This document shows, piece after piece, positions 16,712 through 25,112 of a stretch of DNA of 64,000 bases; position 1 is the first letter of the stretch; each line of letters begins with the position of its first letter. The translations under genes and the position numbers were made by a program. The notes under the pieces were generated by a model. It was not told the DNA's origin. It did not search any database and saw nothing but the letters and a program-made list of their open reading frames with translations. The DNA lies in NCBI GenBank assembly GCA_963797335.1, contig CAWCOU010000008.1, forward strand, positions 248,001 through 312,000, given 5' to 3'. The stretch comes from CAWCOU01 sp963797335. Its GTDB lineage: Bacteria > Pseudomonadota > Gammaproteobacteria > JAURND01.

Positions 16712-17386
16712 CTAAATAACGGGCGAAGGGGATGACTCAAACATTTTTTTCAACTGTAGTGTTTTAAATAATGATGATGCAATAGGTTGTAGCTTTTCTG
16801 GGGTAATTTCGGAAATAAAAGGAATTTCCGCCACTATAGGAACCGGGGTAAATTGCTGCAAGCTGGTCATTAAACCAGGATCCGCATGGCCAGATAGAAT
16901 CACACCCTTGACTGGAATATTTTTCATCAATGCTGCCTCTAAGGTGAGTAATGTATGGTTCATGGTGCCTAACTGGGTAGAGGCAACTATCAGTAACGGA
17001 ACTTTTAAGGCCTGGATAACGTCTCGAATAAAATATTTTTCTGTGATCGGGTGTAATAATCCGCCCGCGCCTTCAATGACGGTGGCTTGCGTGCAGTGCG
17101 TTTGCCAGTGTTGTTCAATACGGGATAAATCCACTTGCGTGTTTTCTGCTTGTGCTGCTCGATAAACAGCGGCTGGCAGCTTTAAGGCGTAGACCGGTCG
17201 AATGATATTTTCTTCTGGCACTCCACTCAGCGCTTTCACCATGTCGCAATCGGATTCCTCTCCCGTTTGCAGCGGCTTGAAATAATTGAGTGGAACGCCA
17301 TGAGCATGAGCACCTGCTAATAATAAGGCGGAAACTAGCGTTTTACCTACGCCGGTATTAGTGCCTGTAATAAAAAAACTTGTCAT
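16712..17386 (-). CDS. bioD: Dethiobiotin synthetase
   Basis: It carboxylates and closes DAPA to dethiobiotin with ATP and CO2. 224 residues. The P-loop TGTNTGVGKTLVS is at the N-terminus, LNYFKPLQTGEESDCD is the substrate loop, and VIEGAGGLLHPI is the second conserved glycine-rich segment. It lies between bioF and the ferritin-like gene on the same strand. Confidence 0.96.
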   Translation of the reverse strand: MTSFFITGTNTGVGKTLVSALLLAGAHAHGVPLNYFKPLQTGEESDCDMVKALSGVPEENIIRPVYALKLPAAVYRAAQAENTQVDLSRIEQHWQTHCTQATVIEGAGGLLHPITEKYFIRDVIQALKVPLLIVASTQLGTMNHTLLTLEAALMKNIPVKGVILSGHADPGLMTSLQQFTPVPIVAEIPFISEITPEKLQPIASSLFKTLQLKKMFESSPSPVI

Positions 17387-17504
17387 GACTATATCTCCAC
17401 AGAGAATGCCAGCGGCTCGTTTATAATAGGTTCCGGGGTCAGTTTTCGAGGGGGTGGATACTCCCGGCTAACGCGCCTTATTTTTAAAAGGAGACGGCTT
17501 AAAA

Positions 17505-18704
17505 TCACCCTCTCCCTAACCCTCCCCCATCAAGGGGGAGGGGATTTTTTTGTGAATTATTCAACGCTCGCTTGCGGGAGAGGGATTGTTTTGAATTATT
17601 CAACAAAGCCGCTATCGCGTGCAAATCACTAGCAAACCGCAGTAACTGCGCTTCGTCATTTGACCATTTTACCGTTAAACGCAGCCTAGCGGTACCTTCG
17701 GGTACTGTCGGCGGCCGAATTGCGCGCACATCCCAACCTAATGCTTGCAATTGATGGCTTATTTGTAATGCTTGTGCACTGTCCCCAACCGGAATCGATA
17801 TGATCGGGCTCTCATCAAAGAGTGTGCCATTTCCTGGTATGCCTATTAATTCCCGAAACCAACGCGCGCGAGTGCGCACTTTTTCTGCTCGTTCTGCCCC
17901 GACTTGCTGGTAGAAACCCAATGCCGCTTGTAGTAAATGAGCTGATAATGGCAGTGGTGCCGTCGAATAAATGAAGGAGCGAGCGAAGTGAATGAGGTAG
18001 TCACGTAACACCTTGGAACCGGCGACCCAAGCTCCAGCGGCACCTAATGTTTTTCCAGCCGTATGTACGGTGGCGAACACTCGATCGGTTAATCCCAAAT
18101 GCGCCACTAAGCAATTACCCCACAAACCGGTGGAGTGTGCTTCATCAACGATTAATAGTGCGTCATATTTCTCTGCTAATGCAACCAAATGGGGTAAGTT
18201 TGCTACAGTTCCTTCCATGCTAAATAAACTTTCGGTGACGATGACACGCAAGCCACTGCAGTCCTTTGTTTTTTGTAATTCTGCTTCGAGAAAGTCGTAG
18301 CCGAGATGAGGGTAAATTATTCGCTTGGCTTTGGACAAGCGAATGCCGTCAATGATCGAAGCGTGATTTAAGGTATCTGAAAATATCGTATCCGTTTCCC
18401 GTAACAGACCACTGAATAAGCCCACGTTAGCGGCATAACCTGAGGAAAATAACAAAGCTGCTTCACGGTGCACAAACTCAGCTAGCTTATTCTCGGTTTC
18501 GGCGAATAGGGGTAAGTGTCCTCGCAATAACCGTGAGGCCCCCGCACCTTGAAGGAATGATGGTAGATCATTAATCTGGAAAAAATTTTCTTGGCTGAAG
18601 CCTAAATAATCATTGGAGGAGAGATCGATGCCTTGTGGTGATATTAAGGTGCGAGTGAGCCCTTTGGCTTTATATGCATCTAGTCTTTCTTGCAATATAT
18701 GCAT
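17505..18704 (-). CDS. bioF: 8-amino-7-oxononanoate synthase with repeat-derived C-terminal tail
   Basis: A PLP enzyme joining L-alanine and pimeloyl-ACP/CoA. 399 residues. Seen: SSNDYLGFS, GSGGSR-like GAGASRLLRG, FSSGYAANVGLFSG, IVDEAHSTGLWG and the PLP lysine in HTAGKTLGAAGAW. The homologous part ends near residue 370. The last ~26 residues (SLSRKRALNNSQKNPLPLDG and on) are translated from the intergenic repeat at 17509-17587, which supplies the stop codon. Another repeat lies upstream at about 18735-18770. Confidence 0.95.
   Translation of the reverse strand: MHILQERLDAYKAKGLTRTLISPQGIDLSSNDYLGFSQENFFQINDLPSFLQGAGASRLLRGHLPLFAETENKLAEFVHREAALLFSSGYAANVGLFSGLLRETDTIFSDTLNHASIIDGIRLSKAKRIIYPHLGYDFLEAELQKTKDCSGLRVIVTESLFSMEGTVANLPHLVALAEKYDALLIVDEAHSTGLWGNCLVAHLGLTDRVFATVHTAGKTLGAAGAWVAGSKVLRDYLIHFARSFIYSTAPLPLSAHLLQAALGFYQQVGAERAEKVRTRARWFRELIGIPGNGTLFDESPIISIPVGDSAQALQISHQLQALGWDVRAIRPPTVPEGTARLRLTVKWSNDEAQLLRFASDLHAIAALLNNSKQSLSRKRALNNSQKNPLPLDGGGLGRG
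17509..17587. repeat. Palindromic intergenic repeat overlapping the bioF 3' end
   Basis: The sequence contains ccctcccccatcaagggggaggg and a second arm cgcttgcgggagaggg. It is the same family as the copies at 8332-8455 and 23060-23240. It provides the last codons and stop of bioF. Confidence 0.65.
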
Positions 18705-18781
18705 CTTTTAGCTCTAAATTATGCTTTAAATCTCCTTCTCCCCTTGGGGGATAAGGAGATTTGAACAAGAGTAGGAGGGAT

Positions 18782-20155
18782 TTATAAAATATACCGACTT
18801 AAATCCTCGTTCTTTAACAGTTTATTTAATTGCTGATTTACGTAGTCTGCAGATACGGTTAATGATTCACCACTGCGATCCGTTGCTTCAAAAGAAACCG
18901 TTTCAAATAACCGCTCCAAAATGGTATACAATCGACGTGCGCCAATATTTTCTGAACGTTCGTTGACCTGAAAAGCAATTTCAGCAATGCGTTGAATGCC
19001 ATCGGGTGAGAAATCCAAACTGAAGCCTTCGGTTGCCAATAATTCCGTGTATTGAGTCACTAAGGAAGCTTGTGGCTCGGTGAGGATGCGGGCGAAATCG
19101 TCGGTGGTTAAGGCTTTTAATTCCACACGAATCGGAAGACGACCTTGTAATTCTGGGACGAGATCCGAGGGTTTTGATAAATGAAAGGCACCAGAGGCAA
19201 TAAATAAAATATGATCGGATTTGACCATCCCGTATTTTGTCGATACGGTGGAACCCTCGACAAGCGGCAGTAAATCGCGCTGCACACCTTCGCGAGAAAT
19301 ATCGGCTCCGCCATATTCACTGCCACGCCGGACAATTTTATCAATTTCATCGATAAAGACGATACCATTCTGCTCAACACTAACAACCGCTTGTTTGCGT
19401 ATCTCATCTTCATTAATCAGTTTACTGGCTTCTTCATCGGCTAAATATCGAAACGCGTCGTTGATTTTCATTTTACGTCGTTTGGTTCGATCACCGGCCA
19501 GGCTTTGAAACATATTTTGAAGTTGGCTGGTCATCTCTTCCATGCCGGGCGGCGCCATGATTTCAACACCGACACTACTGGCCACATCCAGCTCTACTTC
19601 ACGATCATCCAATTGGCCTTCCCGAAATTTCTTTCGAAATAGTTGCCGAGTCGCAGAATCTTTTTCTTTTTGCACAGGTTCCGCGGGTTGGCCAACAAAA
19701 CCACCACGCGCGGGTGTGAGTAAAATATCGAGAATCCGTTCCTCTGCAATTTCTTCGGCGCGACTACGCACTTTTTCCATTTCGTTTTCGCGCACCAGTT
19801 TGATGGCGACTTCCGTTAAATCGCGGATGATGGATTCGACGTCACGGCCAACATAACCCACTTCCGTAAATTTAGTAGCCTCTACTTTAATAAAAGGAGC
19901 TTTTGCGAGATCGGCGAGGCGACGAGCGATTTCAGTTTTACCAACCCCGGTGGGCCCAATCATTAAAATATTCTTAGGGGTAATTTCTTTTGCTAATTCC
20001 GGTGACAATTGCATACGTCGCCAACGATTACGTAGGGCGATGGCGACCGCCCGTTTTGCTTCGTCCTGACCGATAATGTATTTGTTGAGTTCTTCCACGA
20101 TTTCTCGTGGCGTCATGGTGGATTGAATATCAATGGAAATTTGCCGACGGGCCAT
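18782..20155 (-). CDS. hslU: HslU ATPase subunit of the HslVU protease
   Basis: A AAA+ unfoldase that feeds HslV. 457 residues. Seen: TPREIVEELNKYIIGQDEAKRAVAIALRNR, Walker A MIGPTGVGKTEIARRLA, the pore loop EVGYVGRDVESI, the I domain (about 110-240), Walker B NGIVFIDEIDKI, sensor/arginine-finger region ELQGRLPIRVEL, and the C-terminal LSRYIL that docks in HslV. It follows hslV by 9 bp. Confidence 0.98.
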   Translation of the reverse strand: MARRQISIDIQSTMTPREIVEELNKYIIGQDEAKRAVAIALRNRWRRMQLSPELAKEITPKNILMIGPTGVGKTEIARRLADLAKAPFIKVEATKFTEVGYVGRDVESIIRDLTEVAIKLVRENEMEKVRSRAEEIAEERILDILLTPARGGFVGQPAEPVQKEKDSATRQLFRKKFREGQLDDREVELDVASSVGVEIMAPPGMEEMTSQLQNMFQSLAGDRTKRRKMKINDAFRYLADEEASKLINEDEIRKQAVVSVEQNGIVFIDEIDKIVRRGSEYGGADISREGVQRDLLPLVEGSTVSTKYGMVKSDHILFIASGAFHLSKPSDLVPELQGRLPIRVELKALTTDDFARILTEPQASLVTQYTELLATEGFSLDFSPDGIQRIAEIAFQVNERSENIGARRLYTILERLFETVSFEATDRSGESLTVSADYVNQQLNKLLKNEDLSRYIL

Positions 20156-20164
20156 AAAATTCTC

Positions 20165-20722
20165 TCATTCTGGGGTATTGTCAGTAGCTAATTCTTCAAA
20201 CGTGAAATGATTATTAGTAAAAACGCAGATTTCAGCAGCGATGTTCAGGCTTTTCTCGACAATCTCGCGGGCGGATAAATCTGTGTAACGATATAACGCG
20301 CGGGCCGCTGATTGCGCGTAGGCGCCGCCGGAACCAATGGCCATAATACCTTCTTCAGGCTCAATCACATCGCCGACACCTGTGATAATCAACGAGTCCC
20401 GCGCATCGGCGACTGCTAACATGGCTTCCAGCCGTCTTAGCATTTTGTCTGTTCGCCAGTCTTTGGCTAATTCAACGGCCGCTCTTTTTAAATTGCCAGA
20501 GTGTTTCTCCAATTTGGCATCGAATAATTCGAATAACGTAAACGCATCTGCCGTGCCACCGGCAAAACCGGCAATGACTTTATCATTATAGAGGCGGCGT
20601 AATTTGCGAGCGTTGCTTTTCATAACAATGGATTGACCGGCAGTTACCTGGCCGTCACCGCCGATGATGACGCGATCACCACGACGAACAGACAGGATGG
20701 TGGTACCTCGGAGTGCTTGCAA
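20165..20722 (-). CDS. hslV: HslV peptidase subunit of the HslVU protease
   Basis: A proteasome-like Thr peptidase. 185 residues from TTG at 20722, with GGAG upstream. The first six residues (MQALRG) look like a propeptide before TTILSVRRGDRV, so cleavage would expose the catalytic Thr. Conserved: GDGQVTAGQSIVMK, GFAGGTADAFTLFELF, AIGSGGAYAQSAARAL. It is flanked by ftsN and hslU, the E. coli order. Confidence 0.96.
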   Translation of the reverse strand: MQALRGTTILSVRRGDRVIIGGDGQVTAGQSIVMKSNARKLRRLYNDKVIAGFAGGTADAFTLFELFDAKLEKHSGNLKRAAVELAKDWRTDKMLRRLEAMLAVADARDSLIITGVGDVIEPEEGIMAIGSGGAYAQSAARALYRYTDLSAREIVEKSLNIAAEICVFTNNHFTFEELATDNTPE

Positions 20723-20775
20723 GAGGAGTATCTCCTAATGATGGTAGAGAAATAGATCAAATAGAATATGAAGCT

Positions 20776-21582
20776 TCAGGTGGGTAATTTCAAGGCTTGC
20801 TTCACTAATATACTTTTAACGCCATTTTCTTTTAATCGCTGTTGTTGATCTAAAGCCGTTTGCCGAGAGGCGAATGGCCCTATGTTGACCCTATACCAAG
20901 TCTGACCATTAAACAGGTATTTTTGGATATTCACGTCAAAGCCAAGCATACTGAGTTGGGCTTTATATCGATCGGCGTCGGCATAGTCTTTTACCGAAGC
21001 AACTTGTAAGACAAAATGGCCAGTTTTGGCGCTGTTATCGGCATTATCATGTACTGAAGTCGCATCCGTCGGTGCCGGTTTCGTGCTATTTTGGGTTGGC
21101 TTAGTGGTAGCAACTGCAGAAGCAGCCGGCGGTTGATCTATTGTCGAAGCAGGGGCAATACCCAGCACTTTTTGTTGGGCGTCCGCGGTTTGCGTAGCCA
21201 CTACAGCGGGGTTAGTCGTCGAAGAGGCGGGCTCTGTCGCCGCTTCTGGTTTAGTAGGCTGTGATACTGGGCTCGGTTGAAGTTGTGCTGGCTGAGTTAC
21301 CATATTGGCGCCTGCCTGCATTTTTGGCAATACGGTATAAAAATCAAACTGAGGTGTATGGGCCACAACTGGAGGTGGTGTTATTTTTTTAAGCGGGTGA
21401 GCAGGCTGATGTGTTGAGCCCTCTGGATTGGTGGCACCGTGGAAGTGCCAATAACCAAATAACGACACCAAAAACCCCAACACTAAACCGAACAATACCC
21501 ATTTTACGCTGCCTGTCCGTTGACTGGATTTAGCAGGGTAACGCTTGGTTGTTCTTTGTTGCACCTTATGCTCTCTGGCCAT
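20776..21582 (-). CDS. ftsN: SPOR-domain cell division protein, FtsN
   Basis: 268 residues from the ATG at 21582 (a GTG at 21591 overlaps the upstream stop). A short basic cytoplasmic tail (MAREHKVQQRTTKR) leads to one transmembrane helix (VKWVLFGLVLGFLVSLFGYW). Then come a long Pro/Ala/Thr-rich periplasmic linker and a C-terminal SPOR domain (last ~75 residues: FVLQVASVKDYADADRYKAQ to the end) that binds denuded septal peptidoglycan. The position before hslVU matches ftsN in E. coli. Confidence 0.88.
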   Translation of the reverse strand: MAREHKVQQRTTKRYPAKSSQRTGSVKWVLFGLVLGFLVSLFGYWHFHGATNPEGSTHQPAHPLKKITPPPVVAHTPQFDFYTVLPKMQAGANMVTQPAQLQPSPVSQPTKPEAATEPASSTTNPAVVATQTADAQQKVLGIAPASTIDQPPAASAVATTKPTQNSTKPAPTDATSVHDNADNSAKTGHFVLQVASVKDYADADRYKAQLSMLGFDVNIQKYLFNGQTWYRVNIGPFASRQTALDQQQRLKENGVKSILVKQALKLPT

Positions 21583-21587
21583 AACTT

Positions 21588-22982
21588 TCACGTGGGTGAG
21601 ACTGCTGTTTGATTGAGAATAGCTTGCTGTTTTTTGTATTCAAAATCAAGTTGGTATTTGTCTTTATTCACCGGAATCAGCCATTTTTTGGCTAGCCATT
21701 GTTGAATGACGGCTTCTGGGGTTGCCGAGTTATCCATCCCTATCAAGTGATTTAATAAAATTTTTGCCACATAAGTTATTGATAAAGAGGGATGAGATGC
21801 TTTCTGGACCATTATTTGTTGTAGGATATTTTTTAATAAGGAATCTGAGATTTCGATATGTAGGTTGACTTGCAGGTAGTTCAGCAGCTCTAAAAAATTA
21901 TGGGGTGGTTGCGCGGCTGGCGCCAATTGTATGTGACCGTTAGCGGCTAATTCTCCGTAACTGGTGTTAATGTTCAGCTTTTGCAACTCCAATTGAAAGC
22001 CTTTATTCAGCAAATCCATCACCAACTGTGGGTATTTCGTAAATTCAAGACGGAAACTCGGGCTGCCTTGTAATTGTTTAATTTCTTGAGCGAAGGTTGT
22101 GATGGTCGCTAAATCCAAGCCCCGGATGGTCAGTTGAATTTCTTGCGGACCATTCGCACTTGTATCCGTTATTACGCTATGGATAATGCCGTGTAAATAG
22201 TAGTCGACCTTATTATTAACTGCCTGACTTTGCGTTTGCAGGAATAGCGACTGTAAACGAATGCGTTCTTGATGGTCGCTCGTTTCCCATGTCACTGCAT
22301 CGATGGCGGTTTTGCGTTTCCCTAAAAATAAATGCAATCCTCGGTTACTGAGTGTGTAGTCAGTCTGAAAGTTTTCGACACTTTGTTGGAAGGCACTGGT
22401 TTGTAAATCCAATTGGTCCATATGGATTTTACCGGTTAGATCGTGGCCGTTCGCCGATTTGGTTAACGCCGCCTGAGCGCCAATGACACTATAATGGGTA
22501 CCACCATCGGCGCTGTTGTAATAGGCATTCGGAGCGTTGATGACATGAAATAGCGAACCATTAAATCGGATGACGGAGATGGCATTGATGATACCGAATG
22601 CCGAATGGATTCGGCTGGTGATGAGTGCCGCACCTACCAAGAAGCGATGCTGATCTTCCGTACGTAGGGATAACCAGGGCCCATGATCTATTTGTTGTTC
22701 GATGGTAAATTGGGTGTTTTCGACATTGGCGGGTATGCCTAACCAGAGGTTGATTTTCAGTACGCTTGGGTTGGTTACTTTTAGCTGCAGACGGGCGGTG
22801 GAGTGGAACCAGCCGCGGTGATATTCCAGTTGTTGTACTTCTACGCCAGTTAACCATTGGCGAGTTTGTATTCTTTCCTTGTATTCGTGTTCAATCACTA
22901 TGCCTAGGACGAGGGGTGATAGTAATACTAGTAGTATTACGACGATAGCGGTGATGACTGAGGCCATAAGTCTTTTGTTCAT
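21588..22982 (-). CDS. DUF945/YdgA-family membrane-anchored protein
   Basis: 464 residues from the ATG at 22982 (AGG 7 nt upstream). One N-terminal transmembrane anchor (ASVITAIVVILLVLLSPLVLG) is followed by a large beta-rich periplasmic part with IEHEYKERIQTRQW, VEVQQLEYHRGWFHSTARLQ, a pattern typical of the YdgA/DUF945 family. Function is not known for the family. The stop overlaps the possible GTG of ftsN, so they may be co-transcribed. Confidence 0.8.
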   Translation of the reverse strand: MNKRLMASVITAIVVILLVLLSPLVLGIVIEHEYKERIQTRQWLTGVEVQQLEYHRGWFHSTARLQLKVTNPSVLKINLWLGIPANVENTQFTIEQQIDHGPWLSLRTEDQHRFLVGAALITSRIHSAFGIINAISVIRFNGSLFHVINAPNAYYNSADGGTHYSVIGAQAALTKSANGHDLTGKIHMDQLDLQTSAFQQSVENFQTDYTLSNRGLHLFLGKRKTAIDAVTWETSDHQERIRLQSLFLQTQSQAVNNKVDYYLHGIIHSVITDTSANGPQEIQLTIRGLDLATITTFAQEIKQLQGSPSFRLEFTKYPQLVMDLLNKGFQLELQKLNINTSYGELAANGHIQLAPAAQPPHNFLELLNYLQVNLHIEISDSLLKNILQQIMVQKASHPSLSITYVAKILLNHLIGMDNSATPEAVIQQWLAKKWLIPVNKDKYQLDFEYKKQQAILNQTAVSPT

Positions 22983-23009
22983 AGGGTGCCTATTTGTTCT
23001 AAAGCCCAT

Positions 23010-23550
23010 AGTAATGCCGATGATAAATCATTGGTGCGCGGAGTTCAAAGCGCTCTTACCCCCACATGGGCCCCCTCTCCCGCGTGAGGGGCTTGAATAA
23101 AGGCTCTGAACTTGTTCGCGGGAGAGGGTTGGGGAGAGGGTGAATGGATAGCGGAGACTTTACCCTCTCCCCCAACCCTCTCCCGCGAATAGGTTTGCAG
23201 CTTTTACCCAAACTCCTCGCGCGGGAGAGGGGGTTTACAGTGCTAATCGTTAATCCGGTGCCTACTCACAGTTGACTAAAAAAGATGTGCGCATACCCTA
23301 GGATATAAGCGCCCTATGTTCCCTTTTTAAAGGGGGAACCAGATCAGATTTCGCCTCTGTACAAAAAAAGAGCAAAGCCGGGGGCATGTGCTAAACTGGT
23401 ATTAAGTGACCAAAAATTGTACAGAATGTCACTTGAATTAGAAAGCAATAGGGCACATAAGGTGTAGTTTATTCATAAATCATTCAAGCACCTTATTGGC
23501 ATGTTTTAGCAAGGGAAATGTATGCCCCTGATTTATAGGGAGAAAAAATC
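23010..23550. repeat. 541-bp intergenic region with tandem palindromic repeats
   Basis: Between 23060 and 23240 lie four arms of the form ccctctcccgcg / cgcgggagaggg in both orientations, including cgcgggagagggttgggga and its complement, able to form long hairpins. From 23250 to 23550 I see no gene; the doxX promoter must lie here. The same repeat family occurs after ychF and at bioF. Confidence 0.6.
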
Positions 23551-24090
23551 ATGTCTATTCGGTTTGCGTTATCTAATCTATTTACCACCGTTTTTAATTT
23601 TCTGACGCCTATTGGGCCTTTACTGGTCCGGTTTTGGCTGGCTTATGTCTTTTTCGCCGCGGGCATCGTTAAGCTGGAAAGCTGGAGTAGTACGATTGCG
23701 TTGTTTACCTATGAGTATCATGTGCCTTTTATTTCGGCCGAAACTGCTGCCATTCTTGCCACTACCATTGAGTTGGCTTGGTCGGCATTACTGGTATTGG
23801 GACTGGGTGGGCGGTTTATGTATTTTGTTCTATTCGTCTACAATGCCATCGCGGTGATTTCTTACCCTTTTCTACTAACTGCTGCAGGGTTTGTTGGCTT
23901 GCAGCAACATATCAATTGGGGTTTGTTGTTGATGTTGATGATGTTCTATGGCAGCGGTAAATTATCGGTGGATTATTGGCTGCATAAAAAGTTGCATCAC
24001 ACAGCCGCGCCTAAGCCTAAAATAAAACCTAACCACGAAAAATTAGTAGCGACGCCTAGCTTACCGGGGTCATGTTCGCATACGCAGTAG
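23551..24090 (+). CDS. DoxX-family inner membrane protein
   Basis: 179 residues with four predicted transmembrane helices: about 20-40 (LLVRFWLAYVFFAAGIVKLE), 65-85, 88-110 and 118-140. The LRxxxGxxFxxxGxxK-like start of the DoxX family is recognisable, and a polar His/Lys-rich tail follows. GGGAG lies upstream of the ATG. The DUF692/DUF2063 partners often found beside DoxX are absent. Function unclear. Confidence 0.8.
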   Translation: MSIRFALSNLFTTVFNFLTPIGPLLVRFWLAYVFFAAGIVKLESWSSTIALFTYEYHVPFISAETAAILATTIELAWSALLVLGLGGRFMYFVLFVYNAIAVISYPFLLTAAGFVGLQQHINWGLLLMLMMFYGSGKLSVDYWLHKKLHHTAAPKPKIKPNHEKLVATPSLPGSCSHTQ

Positions 24091-24118
24091 CAATCAAAAT
24101 AAACTTTCGATAAACTTG

Positions 24119-24191
24119 GGTTTTACTGATTCCACGGCCTGTCTTCCCATACAAAATAAAGGGCCAATGGCTCTTGGGGATCAGTAAAGCC
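24119..24191. repeat. Inverted repeat after doxX, possible terminator
   Basis: GGTTTTACTGAT (24119-24130) pairs with ATCAGTAAAGCC (24180-24191) with one mismatch, and a smaller complementary pair, AGGGCCAATGGCTCTT, lies inside. It is suitably placed to end the doxX transcript but lacks a T-run. Confidence 0.45.
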
Positions 24192-24257
24192 ATCCTACCC
24201 TAAGTTTGCGAATGTAAACCTTTGATAACCAACATCGCTACAAACGATAAAAGAAGA

Positions 24258-25112
24258 GTGAACAAATGCTTGGCTTATGCGCAGCTTATGCGCTGGGATA
24301 AGCCCATTGGTTTGCTACTTTTACTCTGGCCTACGCTGTGGGCATTATGGATTGCCGGGCAAGGCAAACCCTGGTTATATTTAGTGGTGATTTTTCTCGC
24401 TGGGATATTTTTAACACGTTCCGCAGGCTGTGTAATTAACGATTTGGCGGATCGTGATTTCGATGCGAAAGTGGCTCGCACCCGTTACCGACCCTTAGTC
24501 ATCGGGGATGTTTCTAAACGCGAAGCTCTGCTGTTGTTTCTTGTTCTCATGCTACTGGCGGCCAATCTGCTTTGGTTTTTAAATCCTTTGACGCGGCTGC
24601 TGACCATTCCCGCTATTCTATTGATTGCTTGTTATCCTTTCATGAAGCGGTACACCCATTTACCTCAATTAGTGCTTGGTATTGCTTTTAGCTGGGGTGT
24701 ACCCATGGCATTCGCCGCACAAACCGGACATATTTCAAGCACCGGCTGGCTACTCTTTTTTATCGCGTGCTTGTGGCCCATCGCTTATGACACGATATAT
24801 GCCATGGTGGACAGAACCGACGATTTAACAGCAGGCGTTAAATCCACCGCTATTTTGTTGGGTCGTTGGGATACGAAAGTCGTCGCCTTGTTACACGGTC
24901 TGATGCTTTTATCGTTAATCGGATTAGGTCTTTATTTAAATTTTCCACTTATTTATTACGGCAGTCTCGTCGTGACTGCCGGGATAATGGTATATCTTCA
25001 ACATTTAATTCACGATCGCGAACCAGCACGTTGCTTTCAAGCCTTTCTCGCTAGCCAATGGCTAGGCTGTGCGGTATTTGTCGGTTTATTTTTCAGTCTG
25101 GGGCACTCATGA
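24258..25112 (+). CDS. ubiA: 4-hydroxybenzoate octaprenyltransferase
   Basis: It prenylates 4-hydroxybenzoate in ubiquinone synthesis. It is an integral inner-membrane enzyme with about eight helices. The two Asp-rich motifs are NDLADRDFD and YDTIYAMVDRTDD, and KPIGLLLLLWPTLWALW is the family N-terminus. The GTG at 24258 places the start as in homologues; a TTG at 24222 would add 12 residues. Its stop overlaps the ATG of the next gene (ATGA). ubiC is not seen here. Confidence 0.93.
   Translation: MNKCLAYAQLMRWDKPIGLLLLLWPTLWALWIAGQGKPWLYLVVIFLAGIFLTRSAGCVINDLADRDFDAKVARTRYRPLVIGDVSKREALLLFLVLMLLAANLLWFLNPLTRLLTIPAILLIACYPFMKRYTHLPQLVLGIAFSWGVPMAFAAQTGHISSTGWLLFFIACLWPIAYDTIYAMVDRTDDLTAGVKSTAILLGRWDTKVVALLHGLMLLSLIGLGLYLNFPLIYYGSLVVTAGIMVYLQHLIHDREPARCFQAFLASQWLGCAVFVGLFFSLGHS

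Noticed and set aside
23060..23240. Repeated arms that could suggest a CRISPR array
   Set aside because: The arms are palindromic, alternate in orientation and lack uniform spacers; no cas genes are present.
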